64,000 bases of DNA, taken from contig NC_081822.1 in the NCBI RefSeq assembly GCF_030704535.1, positions 12,331,001-12,395,000 of the forward strand. The letters are read 5' to 3'. Below the pieces are notes generated by a model. That model was not told the DNA's origin. It searched no databases and saw only the letters and a list, made by a program, of their open reading frames with translations. Made by a program: the position numbers and the translations under genes. Shown one piece after another: positions 24,231 to 35,395 of the stretch (the stretch's first letter is position 1; each line of letters starts with the position of its first letter). This DNA is from Vitis vinifera. Lineage: Eukaryota > Streptophyta > Magnoliopsida > Vitales > Vitaceae.

Positions 24231-25097
24231 ATGGAGATGTTCGCCACCCACAACCACACTGCTTGTATCATCTTCTCTCTCCTCATCTTCCTCTCTTCCT
24301 CTCTCCATCTGGGATATGCTCTATCTCCCGCTGGAACAATCGAAAGAAGCACAAAACAGCAAGTGCTAGCTAGCCTCCCTCCAAGCCATGAAACCACTCA
24401 ACTGTCTGGCTCCTCGCAGTTGTTCCTCACTTCTCCATCGGGAAGGTACGAGGCCTTCTTCCTCCGCCGCGAAACCTCATTCGGTGCTGGAGGGTTTGGA
24501 AATGACTTCTGCTACATCCAAGTTCAAGAGAGCGGTCGCAGTGTGTGGGAATCTGAATGTGCTTCGGTGAGCAATGTCAACACTTGCACCCTGTTGTTTT
24601 CTGATGCAGGTCTCGAGATATTCGATGGCAGCCGATCTGCATGGGACAACGATGCTGACGGGGACCATCTGCAGAGGTTGGATTTGCTTGATGCTGGAGA
24701 CATGCAGATAAGAGACGAAGAAGGTGAGCTTGCATGGAAGGCGAGCGATAATCCTGTTGTTAATCAGAATTGTGGTTCCATTGGAGCTCCTGGACTCGCT
24801 CCTGAAACTCCACCATTTGCTACTCCTATTGAAGAGAAGACTCCTTTTGGACAAGACCAACAGCAACAACCTCAACTGGGCGACTCACAACAGGGCCTGG
24901 CCCAACCTCTCTCGGCCTTTAATCAGCCTTTTTCGTCGTTGAACCAACCCTTTGGGGCTAATATTAACCAGCAAGGCTTAGTGGACAACACTCCTTACGA
25001 CAGTGGGGCTCAGAAAGAGACGAAATTGACCACTACAATAGCAATTGCTTTGGTTTCCCTCATTTCTTTGATGGCTGCCCTTGGACTTCTAATCTAG
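24231..25097 (+). CDS. Secreted/anchored bulb-type (GNA-like) lectin-domain protein, copy 2
   Basis: Intronless, 288 aa, the same length as copy 1. Residues 1-30 form a signal peptide (ACIIFSLLIFLSSSLHL then GYA) whose sequence differs clearly from copy 1. From LSPAGTIERST onward the two proteins are nearly the same, with about 15 replacements by eye (for example G to S in QESGRS, S to N in WDND, M to R in LQRL). The lectin-like region, the Cys positions, the Pro/Gln-rich NQPF tail and the hydrophobic C-terminus are all kept. Both copies look intact and both have TATA boxes, so both may be expressed. The ATG is chosen by match to copy 1. Confidence 0.8.
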   Translation: MEMFATHNHTACIIFSLLIFLSSSLHLGYALSPAGTIERSTKQQVLASLPPSHETTQLSGSSQLFLTSPSGRYEAFFLRRETSFGAGGFGNDFCYIQVQESGRSVWESECASVSNVNTCTLLFSDAGLEIFDGSRSAWDNDADGDHLQRLDLLDAGDMQIRDEEGELAWKASDNPVVNQNCGSIGAPGLAPETPPFATPIEEKTPFGQDQQQQPQLGDSQQGLAQPLSAFNQPFSSLNQPFGANINQQGLVDNTPYDSGAQKETKLTTTIAIALVSLISLMAALGLLI

Positions 25098-27987
25098 AAC
25101 AACTACGTTCTAACAGTGGCCATGGATTACCCAAAATTTTTCACCTGATTTGCTCTCTTTCTGCATTTGTGGTATTGTTCATGTGTTAATTCTCAGACAT
25201 GATTGGAATTAACACAGCTATGAATGGGAATGATGGAATTAAACATTAAACATTTGGGTTTGTTTTTCTTGTTTTCTTCTCATATCTGTAGCGCATAAGA
25301 GTGATAGTAAAAAAGCTACTCTTCTTAAGCAACATTACTATTAGTAAAAATGTTCTTAAGTCTCTGAAAATTTAGATTATGCTTCCAAATATTGAATAAG
25401 CAAACAAATCAAACGCCTGGATCAGCGGATCTTTTTCAGTATTTGATCACGGTGCAGCTAGTTTCCATTAGAAGAATTGATTTTAGAGGAGAGAATTAGC
25501 CTCGTTACCAAAAATTCTAGCTTCAATCCGTGAGAGGAGGTATTAGGCCGTCCAGTCCAACAGAGCTGCATGGGGATATTGTAAAGCCCATACCCAAAAT
25601 CAACTTGGAAATCTTGAAATAAATCTACAAGCCCATACCCAAAATCAACTTGGACAACTTGAAAAAAACCCACCTAGTTTTCAACCATGCCCAACCCTAC
25701 ACTAAGTACTAACCCTTGGGCCATTAAAATTTTGTATTTTGTTTGGTCCTTCAAGATAGGGATCAGATTGGTAAAGATGAGAGTGCCCAATTGTCGTAAC
25801 CAGGCTAGGGCGGACACCCATCTCGCATATTTGTTGCGAACGTTGACCACTCATCATATCCCGTTAACTGCCTGAAGGATCATGATTCTCTGATGAAGAA
25901 GCGTTAGTCATTTATAATACCGACATTAACCCATATCTTTTCTTCTTTGTCGATGTGGGATAACTTGCCCTATCGTTTCCTACAACAGGAAACGCAAATC
26001 CTTGTGGCTTTACCACGTGCCGCAATCTGGTCCAATATATTCCCCACATGATCACTGGCCATAAAGGTCCTCGTCCCAAAGCTCGCCAACTGTTTGATAA
26101 AACGACTACAAAATATTTATCTTGAACCAATATGCTCGTGCCCTAGGCTGAAAGTCAAAATGCCACAACTAACATAGATTCATCTTTGCTGTGGCTCTGT
26201 GGGTCTTTCGGAGGGGAAGTGATACTGAACATCTTTGGAGACCATTCTGAATGAATGTCCACAGCAAGTATAATGATCTTTGAAGGTCAAATGTTTGAAG
26301 ATTATTAAACTGATCCAAATGCCTAAAACAGCCTATCGGTTTCACCAATTAGCTAAAATTTGTGTAAGAGAAACACAATGAATATTTTCTTACGGGTATC
26401 ATTCAATTAGTTGGTCTTCAGAATGCCTGTCCAGTCCACAAAACCTGAACTGTAGAGCGAGACAAGGCATTCAACTTATGTTGCTTTGTTACCCTCATTT
26501 TCCCCTCTCTAAATCCTTGCTGCAAGTTGACTTGCCTACAAGTCAGAAGATTGAACCAAAGAACGGTAGACACGGATATTGTCACCATCGTTTGCCATGT
26601 TAGCAGGAATGGAGGAGGATTTTGAAAGGCGACATGGCGAAGCGGGCCGCTAAAACCAACTGCCTTGGCCCGCCTATAGTGGGCTTGAGTTGAGAATTTA
26701 TTATCCCTTATCTAGTTTGGGCCGGGCCTGCACAAGCCGTGTCTTAGCCCAGGTTGGTTGGACTGGTGGATTGATGTTAATGATTTCAAAACAAAGAATA
26801 GTTATTTAATCATGTGTCAAAGTTTAAAATTTTCAAGCCATCAAAAAGTCGAATTTGAGTAAATAAAAAAAGAAAATCAAGAGCATGCACAATGGAGGAT
26901 CCACCGAACTTAATAAATTTTTAGGGTCTTGAATTATAAGATTGAGGTGGAGTAAGTTAAAATTGCATGAAAATGTTTGAAGGCACCAAAACTCATCCAT
27001 GTGGGCCCTTAATTGTTTAAATTTTTCAAAAAATTTGATGAAATATTCTTTTGAAATTAAAATCAAGTTAAATAAATGCATTTTATGATCAAAGGTTTTG
27101 AGATTGCATATCGGATTTCCCTAATCATCTCCCAATTTTTAATAGCCCTAAAACTTGCAAAAAATAAAAATAAACAAATAAACAAATAAACAAAAATAGA
27201 AAATTTGGGAAATTTGGGTGAATAGGTCTACCAAGTGGTCAATCAATTGAGGGTGAATTTAGGTAGATGGTTAGTATTGTCTTAAATAATTGGAGGGCAA
27301 ACCTCAATGGGTTAAGGACCAATTGAGGTTCTTGCGTCTAAACGATTATCTATAAATGCTCAACGACTTTAGTTGATTGTAAGGTTAATTAGTGAGTTAA
27401 AACTATGTCTAGCTTACTCTAAAACTCTTATTCAAAACTCTTTGCTTTCATTTATGAAGATGTTAATGTTATGTAATTATTGTAGTATTGTATTAAAGAA
27501 CTTTAAAAGTTTATCTCGAATGCACCTTTCTTCCATTCGTTAATCCTTCTTACACTTTAATTCTAATAAAAGGTTAAAAAATTGGAAAAATCCAAAAATG
27601 TCGATGAATATTGGAAATGTTGGATGGAAATGTCAAAAAAAATTAGAAAAAAATATTGAAAATGTTGGACAAAATTTTGAAAAAAAAAATATTGATAAGG
27701 TGAAAATCAATCAAAACTCATAAAATATATTAGAAAAAACTAAAAAAAAAAAAGAAAGAAAGAAAGAAAGAAAGAAAGAAACTAGCAATAAGTCAATAAC
27801 CGATATCTTTCAAATTTAAAGAATTTGAAGATTAATCGAAAAAAACCTTAGTATAATGGAAGGAACATGGAGTTTGATGACAAGGGATGACTAAGAATTT
27901 TTAAATTTGAATAATTGGAAGTATATGATAAAATTTTAATTATTTAATTAAAATACAAATAGATAAGATAATATACAAATTGATATG
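25098..27987. other. Intergenic region with small repeats
   Basis: No supportable gene. A 45-bp unit starting AAGCCCATACCCAAAATCAA is tandemly repeated at 25584-25668. A GAAA microsatellite sits at about 27747-27781. A stretch near 25940-25965 holds the inverted motif TCCCACATCGA, and 26690-26760 has GGGCCGGGCC-type repeat sequence like that at 62080-62340. The rest is AT-rich. Confidence 0.55.
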
Positions 27988-28213
27988 TGTAGACCCCCAT
28001 TTTGGGTCATTTCTGCAGCATACAAGGGAGCCTTGTTCAACTATTCATTTTTGCCAAATGGAAGGCTCTTAAAGAGCCACGTGTTGCCTCCTGTTTGGCT
28101 GGTGAAGAATCATGTTAGTGGTTTGAAGAAGCAATAGGAAGTTAACACGTGTGAGGGAAGATTCTAGGGGGAGCGTATTCTGTTAGTGAGAGCAGGCTGG
28201 TTGTTGTTGTTTA

Positions 28214-28362
28214 TGTGATGTCCCACATCGGATAGGGGATGAAGTTCCTGGCGCTATATATGTAGAGGCTCCTCTTAACCAAGTAGACGCGTTTTAAAGC
28301 CGTGAGGACCCTCTTGGGCCCAAAGCGGACAATATCTATATGGTTGGGTGCGGGTCGTTACA
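28214..28362 (+). repeat. 5' LTR (149 bp) of the chimera
   Basis: Starts TGTGATGTCCCACATCGGAT and ends GGGTCGTTACA. It includes GCGCTATATATG, a possible TATA element. It matches 35247-35395 except at 3 bases. Confidence 0.88.
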
Positions 28363-28364
28363 AA

Positions 28365-28376
28365 TGGTATCAGAGC
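28365..28376 (+). other. Primer-binding site (initiator Met-tRNA)
   Basis: TGGTATCAGAGC, two bases after the 149-bp LTR. It is the usual complement of the 3' end of initiator methionine tRNA in plant LTR elements. The sequence directly after it (ACTAGGTTGTGATC) belongs with the gypsy leader rather than with the shell leader seen after 35144. Confidence 0.85.
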
Positions 28377-28553
28377 ACTAGGTTGTGATCTTGATGGGAA
28401 CTTGTTTAGTGTACCTTTGGGAATAGATGAGTGACGTATTAGTTTAAGTTTCAACTTCATCTAGTCTGATTCCTTTTATTCCTTACAATTCTGATTTGCT
28501 TATTTGACTTCTTAGTGACTAATTTAGTTACACCTATTGCTTTATAGGACACC

Positions 28554-31500
28554 ATGCCACTAAGGAGACCCGCATCTTCCCAAAACAGTCAGGCTAATGA
28601 TGATGTACCTCCAGTTGAGGGTTTGCCTCCCGTGAGTGCAGAAGGGATCTATAGGTATCTTGGGACACTAGCTGGTTTAGTTGAACGCCAAGCTCGAGCT
28701 ATTGGGACTAATGTTCAAGGACAGTCTTCATCTTCTAGGGGTAGCTCTTTTGATGACTTCAAGAAATTGGGTCCTCCTTACTTTTCTAGTGCTACAGATC
28801 CCACAGAGGCAGAGGCTTGGATCCTTAAGATGGAGAAATTCTTTGGTGTCATAGATTGCTCTGAGGAGCAAAAAGCCTCTTATGCAGCTTTTATGTTAGA
28901 TAAAGAGGCAGATCATTGGTGGCGTATGACTAGGAGACTTTTGGAGGATCAGGGACCCATAACATGGAGACAATTTAGGGAGGCTTTCTACAAGAAGTAT
29001 TTCCCTGACAGTGTTAGGCGGCAGAAGGTGGGAGAGTTTATTCGTTTGGAACAAGGGGATATGACTGTGGCTCAGTATGAGGCCAAATTTACAGAGTTAT
29101 CACGTTTTTCCCCACAGTTGATTGCTATAGAGGAGGAAAAGGCATTAAAGTTTCAGGATGGATTGAAGCCTTATTTGAAGAACAAGATATCTATTCTGAA
29201 GCTTGGTGTCTATTCAGAGGTTGTTGACAGAGCCCTTATAGCAGAGAAAGATAATGAAGAGCTTCATCAGTATAGGGAACAACAAAGGAAGCGAAATAGG
29301 AGTGATGGTGCTCATGGTAATCAAGCACAGCGAAGGTCTACATCAGGAAGAAATCAGAATAAAGGGAAGACAACGCAGAATTTAGATGGGGCTTGTCCTA
29401 CTTGTGGTAAGAAGCATGGGGGTAGGCCATGCTATAGAGAGACTGGAGCTTGCTTTGGTTGTGGGAAGCAAGGACATTTGATCAGAGATTGTCCAGAGAA
29501 TAGGAAGTTCATCATTGGGAAGCCTAAGGAGGAAAATAAGGAGGATAAACAGAAACCCAAAGCCCAAGGACGGGTGTTTTCTATGACTCATCGAGATGCT
29601 CAGGCCACTTCTGATGTGGTGACAGGTACTCTCCGAATCCACACCTTATTTGCTAGAGTCTTGATTGATCCTGGATCAACACACTCTTTTGTTTCAGTAT
29701 CTTTTGCTGGTTTGTTGGGTTTGCCTGTTGCTAGCATGGACTTTGATTTGATTGTTGCTACTCTTGTGGGAGATTCTGTTGTGGCTAGTAGAATGCTTAG
29801 AAATTGTATTGTGATGATTGGTTATAGGGAAATGCCAGTTGATTTAGTATTCCTTGACCTTCAGGATTTTGATGTGATTTTGGGAATGGATTGGTTAGCT
29901 TCCTACCATGCCTCTGTTGACTGTTTTGAGAAAAGGGTGACGTTTAGTATTCCTGGTCAGCCTAAGTTTAGCTTTGAAGGAAAGCATGTGGACAGACCAC
30001 TGCGTGTGATCTCAGCCTTGCGTGCTAGTAGCTTGCTTAAGAAGGGTTGCCAAGGATTTTTGGCTAGTGTGGTGAGTAATGAAAGTGATTTGAAGTTGGA
30101 AGACATACCCATAGTAAGGGAGTATCCTGATGTCTTTCCAGAGGATTTGTCTGGCTTGCCACCAGAGAGAGAGGTGGAGTTCACCATTGATCTGGTACCA
30201 GGAACAGGTCCTATGTCTAAGGCCCCATACAGGATGGCACCTGTGGAGCTTAAGGAGTTGAAAGTTCAGCTTCAAGAGTTATTAGACAAGGGTTTTATCA
30301 GGCCTAGTGTTTCACCTTGGGGAGCTCCTGTTCTATTTGTAAAAAAGAAGGATGGCTCAATGAGACTTTGCATTGACTATAGAGAGTTGAATAAGGTGAC
30401 AGTGAGGAACAAGTATCCCCTTCCTCGGATTGATGATTTGTTTGATCAGCTACAAGGTGCTTGTGTGTTCTCTAAGATAGATCTTCGATCGGGTTATCAC
30501 CAGTTGAGGGTTAGAGGGGAAGATGTACCCAAGACTGCTTTTCGAACTAGGTATGAGCACTATGAGTTTCTTGTTATGCCTTTTGGTTTGACTAATGCAC
30601 CTGCTGCTTTTATGGACTTGATGAATAGGGTATTCAAACCCTATTTAGATCAGTTTGTGGTGGTTTTTATAGATGACATCTTGGTATACTCAAGAAGTAG
30701 AGAAGAGCATGAGGGCCATTTGAGTATTGTATTACAGACCCTCAAAGATAAGCAGTTGTATGCTAAACTGAAGAAGTGTAAGTTTTGGTTAGACCGAATT
30801 TCTTTCTTTGGGCATGTGGTAAGCAATGATGGCATCTCAGTTGACCCTGGCAAGGTAGATGCTGTAGCTAATTGGAGAAGACCTAGTACTGTGACTGAGA
30901 TTCAAAGTTTCTTAGGACTTGCTGGTTACTATGGGCGGTTTATAGAAGGGTTCTCTAAGATTGCCCTACCTTTAACTAAGTTGACACAAAAGGGAGTTAA
31001 GTTTGAGTGGTATGATGATTGTGAATGTAGCTTCCAAGAGTTGAAGAATAGATTAGTGTCAGCTCCTATTTTGACTATCCCTTCAGGTTCAGGAGGATTT
31101 GTGGTGTATAGTGATGCCTCTCATCAGGGTTTAGGTTGTGTTCTTATGCAGCATGGGAGAGTTGTAGCTGATGCTTCTAGACAGTTGAAGCCTTATGAAA
31201 GGAACTATCATACTCATGATTTGGAGTTAGTTGCTGTGGTTTTTGCACTTAAGATCTGGAGACATTTTCTTTTTGGTGAAACTTGTGAGATATTCACAGA
31301 TCATAAGAGTTTGAAGTATTTATTTTCCCAAAAGGAATTGAACATGAGACAGAGGAGGTGGATTGAACTACTTAAGGACTATGATTGTATTATTCAGTAT
31401 CATCCTGGGAAGGCGAATGTTGTAGCTGATGCCTTGAGTAGGAAGTCAGTTGGTTCTCTAGCAGCTATTAGAGGCTGTCAAAGGCAGTTACTTGAAGAGT

Positions 31501-33041
31501 TGAGGAGTTTACAAGTCCACTTTCGAGTTATGGGCTTAGGAGCACTTGTAGCAAATTTCAGAGTACAACCAGACTTAGTTGGGAGAATTAAGACCCTACA
31601 AAAGAATGATTCCCGATTAGTGCAAGTTATGGAAGAAGTTAAGAGGGGCAGTAAGCCTGATTTTGTTTTGTCAGATGATGAGATCTTGAGATTTGGGACT
31701 AGACTTTGTGTCCCAAATGATGAAGACTTAAGGAGGGAGCTTTTAGAGGGAGCTTTTAGAGGAAGCTCATTGTTCCAAGTTTGCAATCCACCCAGGAGGG
31801 ACAAAGATGTACAAGGATTTGAGGCAAAACTATTGGTGGTCAGGTATGAAGCGTGATATTGCACAATTTGTGGCTCAGTGTTTAGTGTGTCAACAGGTGA
31901 AGGCTAAACATCAACGACCAGCAGGGTCTTTACAGCCACTTGCTATTCCTGAGTGGAAGTGGGAGCATATTACCATGGATTTTGTGATAGGATTGCCAAG
32001 AACCTTAGGGGGTAATAATGCTATTTGGGTGATTGTTGATCGGTTGACAAAGTCTGCTCACTTTTTGCCTATGAAAGTGAACTTTTCTTTAGATCGTTTA
32101 GCTTCTCTTTATGTGAAGGAGATTGTGAGAATGCATGGAGTACCAGTTTCTATAGTGTCTGACAGAGATCCTCGTTTCACTTCTAGATTCTGGCATAGTC
32201 TACAAAAAGCTTTGGGCACTAAGTTGAGTTTTAGTACTGCTTTCCATCCTCAAACTGATGGCCAATCAGAAAGGGTAATTTAGGTTTTGGAAGACTTGTT
32301 GAGAGCTTGTATTTTGGACCTGCAAGGTAATTGGGATGATCATTTACCTTTAGTAGAGTTTGCTTATAACAATAGTTTTCAAGCTAGCATTGGGATGGCA
32401 CCTTTGAGGCATTGTATGGTAGGAAATGTCGATCTCCTATTTGTTGGAATGATGTTGGAGAAATGAAACTTTTGGGGCCTGAACTTGTACAGTTGACTGT
32501 TGAAAAGGTTGCTTTGATTAAAGAAAGATTAAAAGCAGCTCAAAGTAGACATAAGAGTTATGCTGATCATCGTAGGCGAGATTTGGAGTTTGAGGTGGGT
32601 GATCATGTGTTCTTGAAAGTTTCACCTATGAAGTCTGTGATGAGATTTGGGAGAAAAGGAAAACTTAGTCCTCGTTTTGTGGGTCCGTTTAAAATATTAG
32701 AAAGAGTAGGTACTTTGGCATATAAAGTAGCCTTGCCCCCAAGCTTGTCTAAGGTTCATAATGTGTTTCATATTTCGACTCTAAGGAAGTATATTTATGA
32801 TCCTTCTCATGTTGTGGAGTTGGAGCCTATTCAAATTTTTGAGGACTTGACCTATGAAGAGGTACCCGTTCAAATTGTGGATGTGAAGGATAAGGTATTA
32901 CGACATGCTGTTGTCAAGTTGGTAAAGGTCCAGTGGAGCAATCATAGTATCTGAGAGGCCACTTGGGAGTTAGAAGAAGAGATGAGAGAAAAACATCCTC
33001 AATTATTTCAAGACTCAGGTATGTCAAGTTTAGAGGACTAA
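28554..33041 (+). pseudogene. Gypsy chromovirus gag-pol polyprotein, broken in four places
   Basis: The first frame (28554-31856, 1,100 codons) holds gag, a CCHC knuckle [14 protein letters not shown] at about residue 300, a protease with [10 protein letters not shown] near 370, reverse transcriptase with the catalytic FIDD at 705-708, and RNase H (VVYSDAS near 853, [11 protein letters not shown]). The integrase core follows in another frame (31807-32283: [34 protein letters not shown]). The C-terminal part (32412-33041) has FVGPFKILERVG, VHNVFHIS and a chromodomain-like end (VQWSNHSI ... EATWELEEEM). Breaks: a 13-bp tandem duplication at 31735-31760 (frameshift), TAG at 32281-32283, a 1-bp loss near 32405, and TGA at 32952-32954. 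These make the element non-functional. The chromodomain region points to a chromovirus (Tekay/Del-like, tentative). Confidence 0.9.
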
Positions 33042-33050
33042 ACTTTTGTT

Positions 33051-35129
33051 AAGGAGGGAAGGATGTAACGCCCAAGCATTTTCTTTTAAGGGTAATTTAG
33101 GAAATTGTTATTAATAATTTAATTAATTAATTAATTAATTTAATAAAGTGGAAGAAGGGTAAAAGTGTAATTTTACGAATAAATACCCTACGTATAAATT
33201 AGAAATTTTATTCTTTCCCTTCTTTTCTGAATAGAGTTCCTGTTCATAGAATTCCAGAGAACGTAAGGTTGGAGTCAGATTTCAGGGTTGAAGAACAGAT
33301 CTCTATAGGTAAGATTCTAACCCCTAGTTTAATATTTTAGATTCATTGATTAATTTCAAACACATTAGATATATTTTTTTGGAAAACCCCAAATCTAGAT
33401 TAGGGTTAGATTATTTTTTTAATTCGTTTTAATATCAAATAGTGAAAATTTAATATTTTGATTTTAGTATTGGAATTTGGGAGATCTTAAGTTTTATTAA
33501 AAAAAAAAAATTGCTTGGAATATTTCGATTTTAGGTTAGGGTTAAAAAAAAAAAAAAAAAAAAAAAGAACGCGTGTGCACAGCACTGGAAGGAAGGAAGG
33601 AAGAAAAAAAATAAAAATAAAAAATAAAATGGGGGGCGTACGTGTACTGTGTTGGAAGCAAATGGAAGCCTTTAATATATATATATATATATATAATGAA
33701 TATGATGATGGCAATGGAAAAAAAAAAAAAAAAACTTGCTTTTTGGTTTGGTGGTTTGGTGTACCCGAGACAACTAGGTAATGGTTTAGTGGCTTTTGAA
33801 TTGGTTAATTTAAAATAATAATATTTAGTTTTAGATTAATGAATAAGATAATAGTAATAATGGTATTTTTTTTAAATAGAATGAGAGATTTAGCAATATA
33901 TATATATATATATATATATAGAATTTTATAATGAAATAAAATTGTAATTTAATTAAATTAGTAATGTGTTATTAGAAACAAATTGGGAATTTATTAGTTT
34001 TATTTAAATAAGGAATAAATTAGTTAAATTATAAATAAATAGTAATAATTGTTTCTCTTATGTTATATTAGGTGAAGAGTAGATTATATTTTTTTTCAGA
34101 ATTATTCTTCTCGCAAGCTTTCAAGGACATCTTTTGAGGTAAGGGAAGTTAATGTAATATTTATAAAATTAAATTATTTTATATGTTATTTTGAATTGTG
34201 GAAAATAAAATGATATTTTGTTACCATGCATGGATCAAATTGTTTTGCACTAAATGTTATGTTGAAATATTTTGTTTTATTTATGACACAAAATATAGAG
34301 ATATTATGTTGTGTAAATTTGAATACTTGAACAAAAAACATTACTTTGGTTTATTTGGCCCTTGTCAACGGGATATAATAGTTGACTATTCGGCCCTGTC
34401 AACGGGATATAATAGTTGACCTTTACATTTCATGGTGGGAATGTAATTGATTTGGACCCCAGCCTCTAGGGGTTTGGTTAGAGGTTACTAGTACTAGTAG
34501 TGTTTGGTTCCGTCCACCAGGAACAATTTGAGGCTAGCCACCCATTTGAAAAGTCCCACCTAACTGGGCATTTAATATTTGATAACCAGAGTAATGAAAC
34601 TTGAATGAATTTGATTGAATCTTATGTGAAAGTGTTTGAATTTGATATGAAATTGGTTGGTTGAATTTTGAATATATTGGTATTTTTGGAACTCTGATAT
34701 TTGATGAGAAAAAAAAAAAAATTGATATCTCCTATTTGAAATGAAAATATTTGATCCATGAATTGCATTAATATTCCTTATTGGGCTGTGAGCTCATTCC
34801 CAATTGTTGAAAATTTTCAGGTACTCTTAGTTCGGGTGACGAGTGATGGCTAGGCTGAAGAATGGTCATCATTAGGATTTGACTTAGGATTTTATGTTGG
34901 ATTTTGTTTAACTGTTAGTTATGTTCATTTGGATCATTTGATATTTGGAAGTTATTTGGAAATTGAATTTTGAGGAATTTAGATTTTGTTCCGCTACTCT
35001 GAACAGGTATTTGGTAATTGGTAACATCCAGTTACAATATGATTGTTTGGGTCAGATTATGCTTTAAGCCTTCGGGTTTGAGGTGTGAAATGACCGTCAC
35101 ACCCTTGGAGTGGGTCTTGGGGCGTGACA
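33051..35129 (+). repeat. Polypurine tract and unpaired 2,066-bp gypsy LTR
   Basis: Purine tract AAGGAGGGAAGGA (33051-33063) is followed by TGTAACGCCCAAGC at 33064. The right end is GGGGCGTGACA at 35129, then GAG and TGGTATCAGAGC. These are the normal ends of a chromovirus LTR. It contains TA and A-rich runs (33541-33566, 33675-33695, 33898-33921) and a tandem repeat of about 33 bp (unit CGGCCCTTGTCAACGGGATA-like, 34357-34421). No matching LTR lies before gag. Confidence 0.78.
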
Positions 35130-35246
35130 GAGTGGTATCAGAGCCGATCCCCGACCCCGGTGTGGGGGTTTGTTTGGCTTTGTCTGTTTGGCCCCGCAAT
35201 CTCATGGGACACAACGAGGACGTTGTGTCTGCATGGAGGGGGTATT
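35130..35246 (+). other. Second primer-binding site and remaining TRIM leader
   Basis: GAG then TGGTATCAGAGC (35133-35144). The GAG spacer suits the gypsy LTR, while the following CGATCCCCGACCCCGG... GAGGACGTTGTGTCT... and the purine run GGAGGGGG before 35247 fit the interior of a short TRIM-type element whose LTRs are the 149-bp repeats. It has no coding capacity. Confidence 0.62.
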
Positions 35247-35395
35247 TGTGATGTCCCACATCGGATAGGGGAGGAAGTTCCTGGCGCTATATATGTAGAG
35301 GCTCCTCTTAACCAAGTAGAATCGTTTTAAAGCCGTGAGGACCCTCTTGGGCCCAAAGCGGACAATATCTATATGGTTGGGTGCGGGTCGTTACA
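35247..35395 (+). repeat. 3' LTR (149 bp) of the chimera
   Basis: Same start and end as 28214-28362. Differences by eye: T to G at about position 27, and CG to AT in the GTAGACGCG / GTAGAATCG segment. The right flank GTTTA equals the left flank. Confidence 0.88.

Larger units (their letters stand above)
28214..35395 (+). mobile_element. Chimeric retrotransposon: TRIM-like shell containing gypsy chromovirus gag-pol and one gypsy LTR
   Basis: Flanked by perfect GTTTA duplications (28209-28213 and 35396-35400). Order: 149-bp LTR, primer-binding site, gypsy gag-pol (28554-33041), purine tract, a 2,066-bp gypsy LTR (33064-35129), a second primer-binding site, about 100 bp of non-coding leader, then the 149-bp LTR again. 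The two short LTRs differ at only 3 positions by eye. The 2-kb LTR is not paired. Both changes from shell to gypsy sequence fall at the 12-bp TGGTATCAGAGC. Confidence 0.8.

Noticed and set aside
35018-35330. Open frames on both strands across the second primer-binding site and 149-bp LTR
   Set aside because: They are by-products of GC-rich non-coding LTR and leader sequence.
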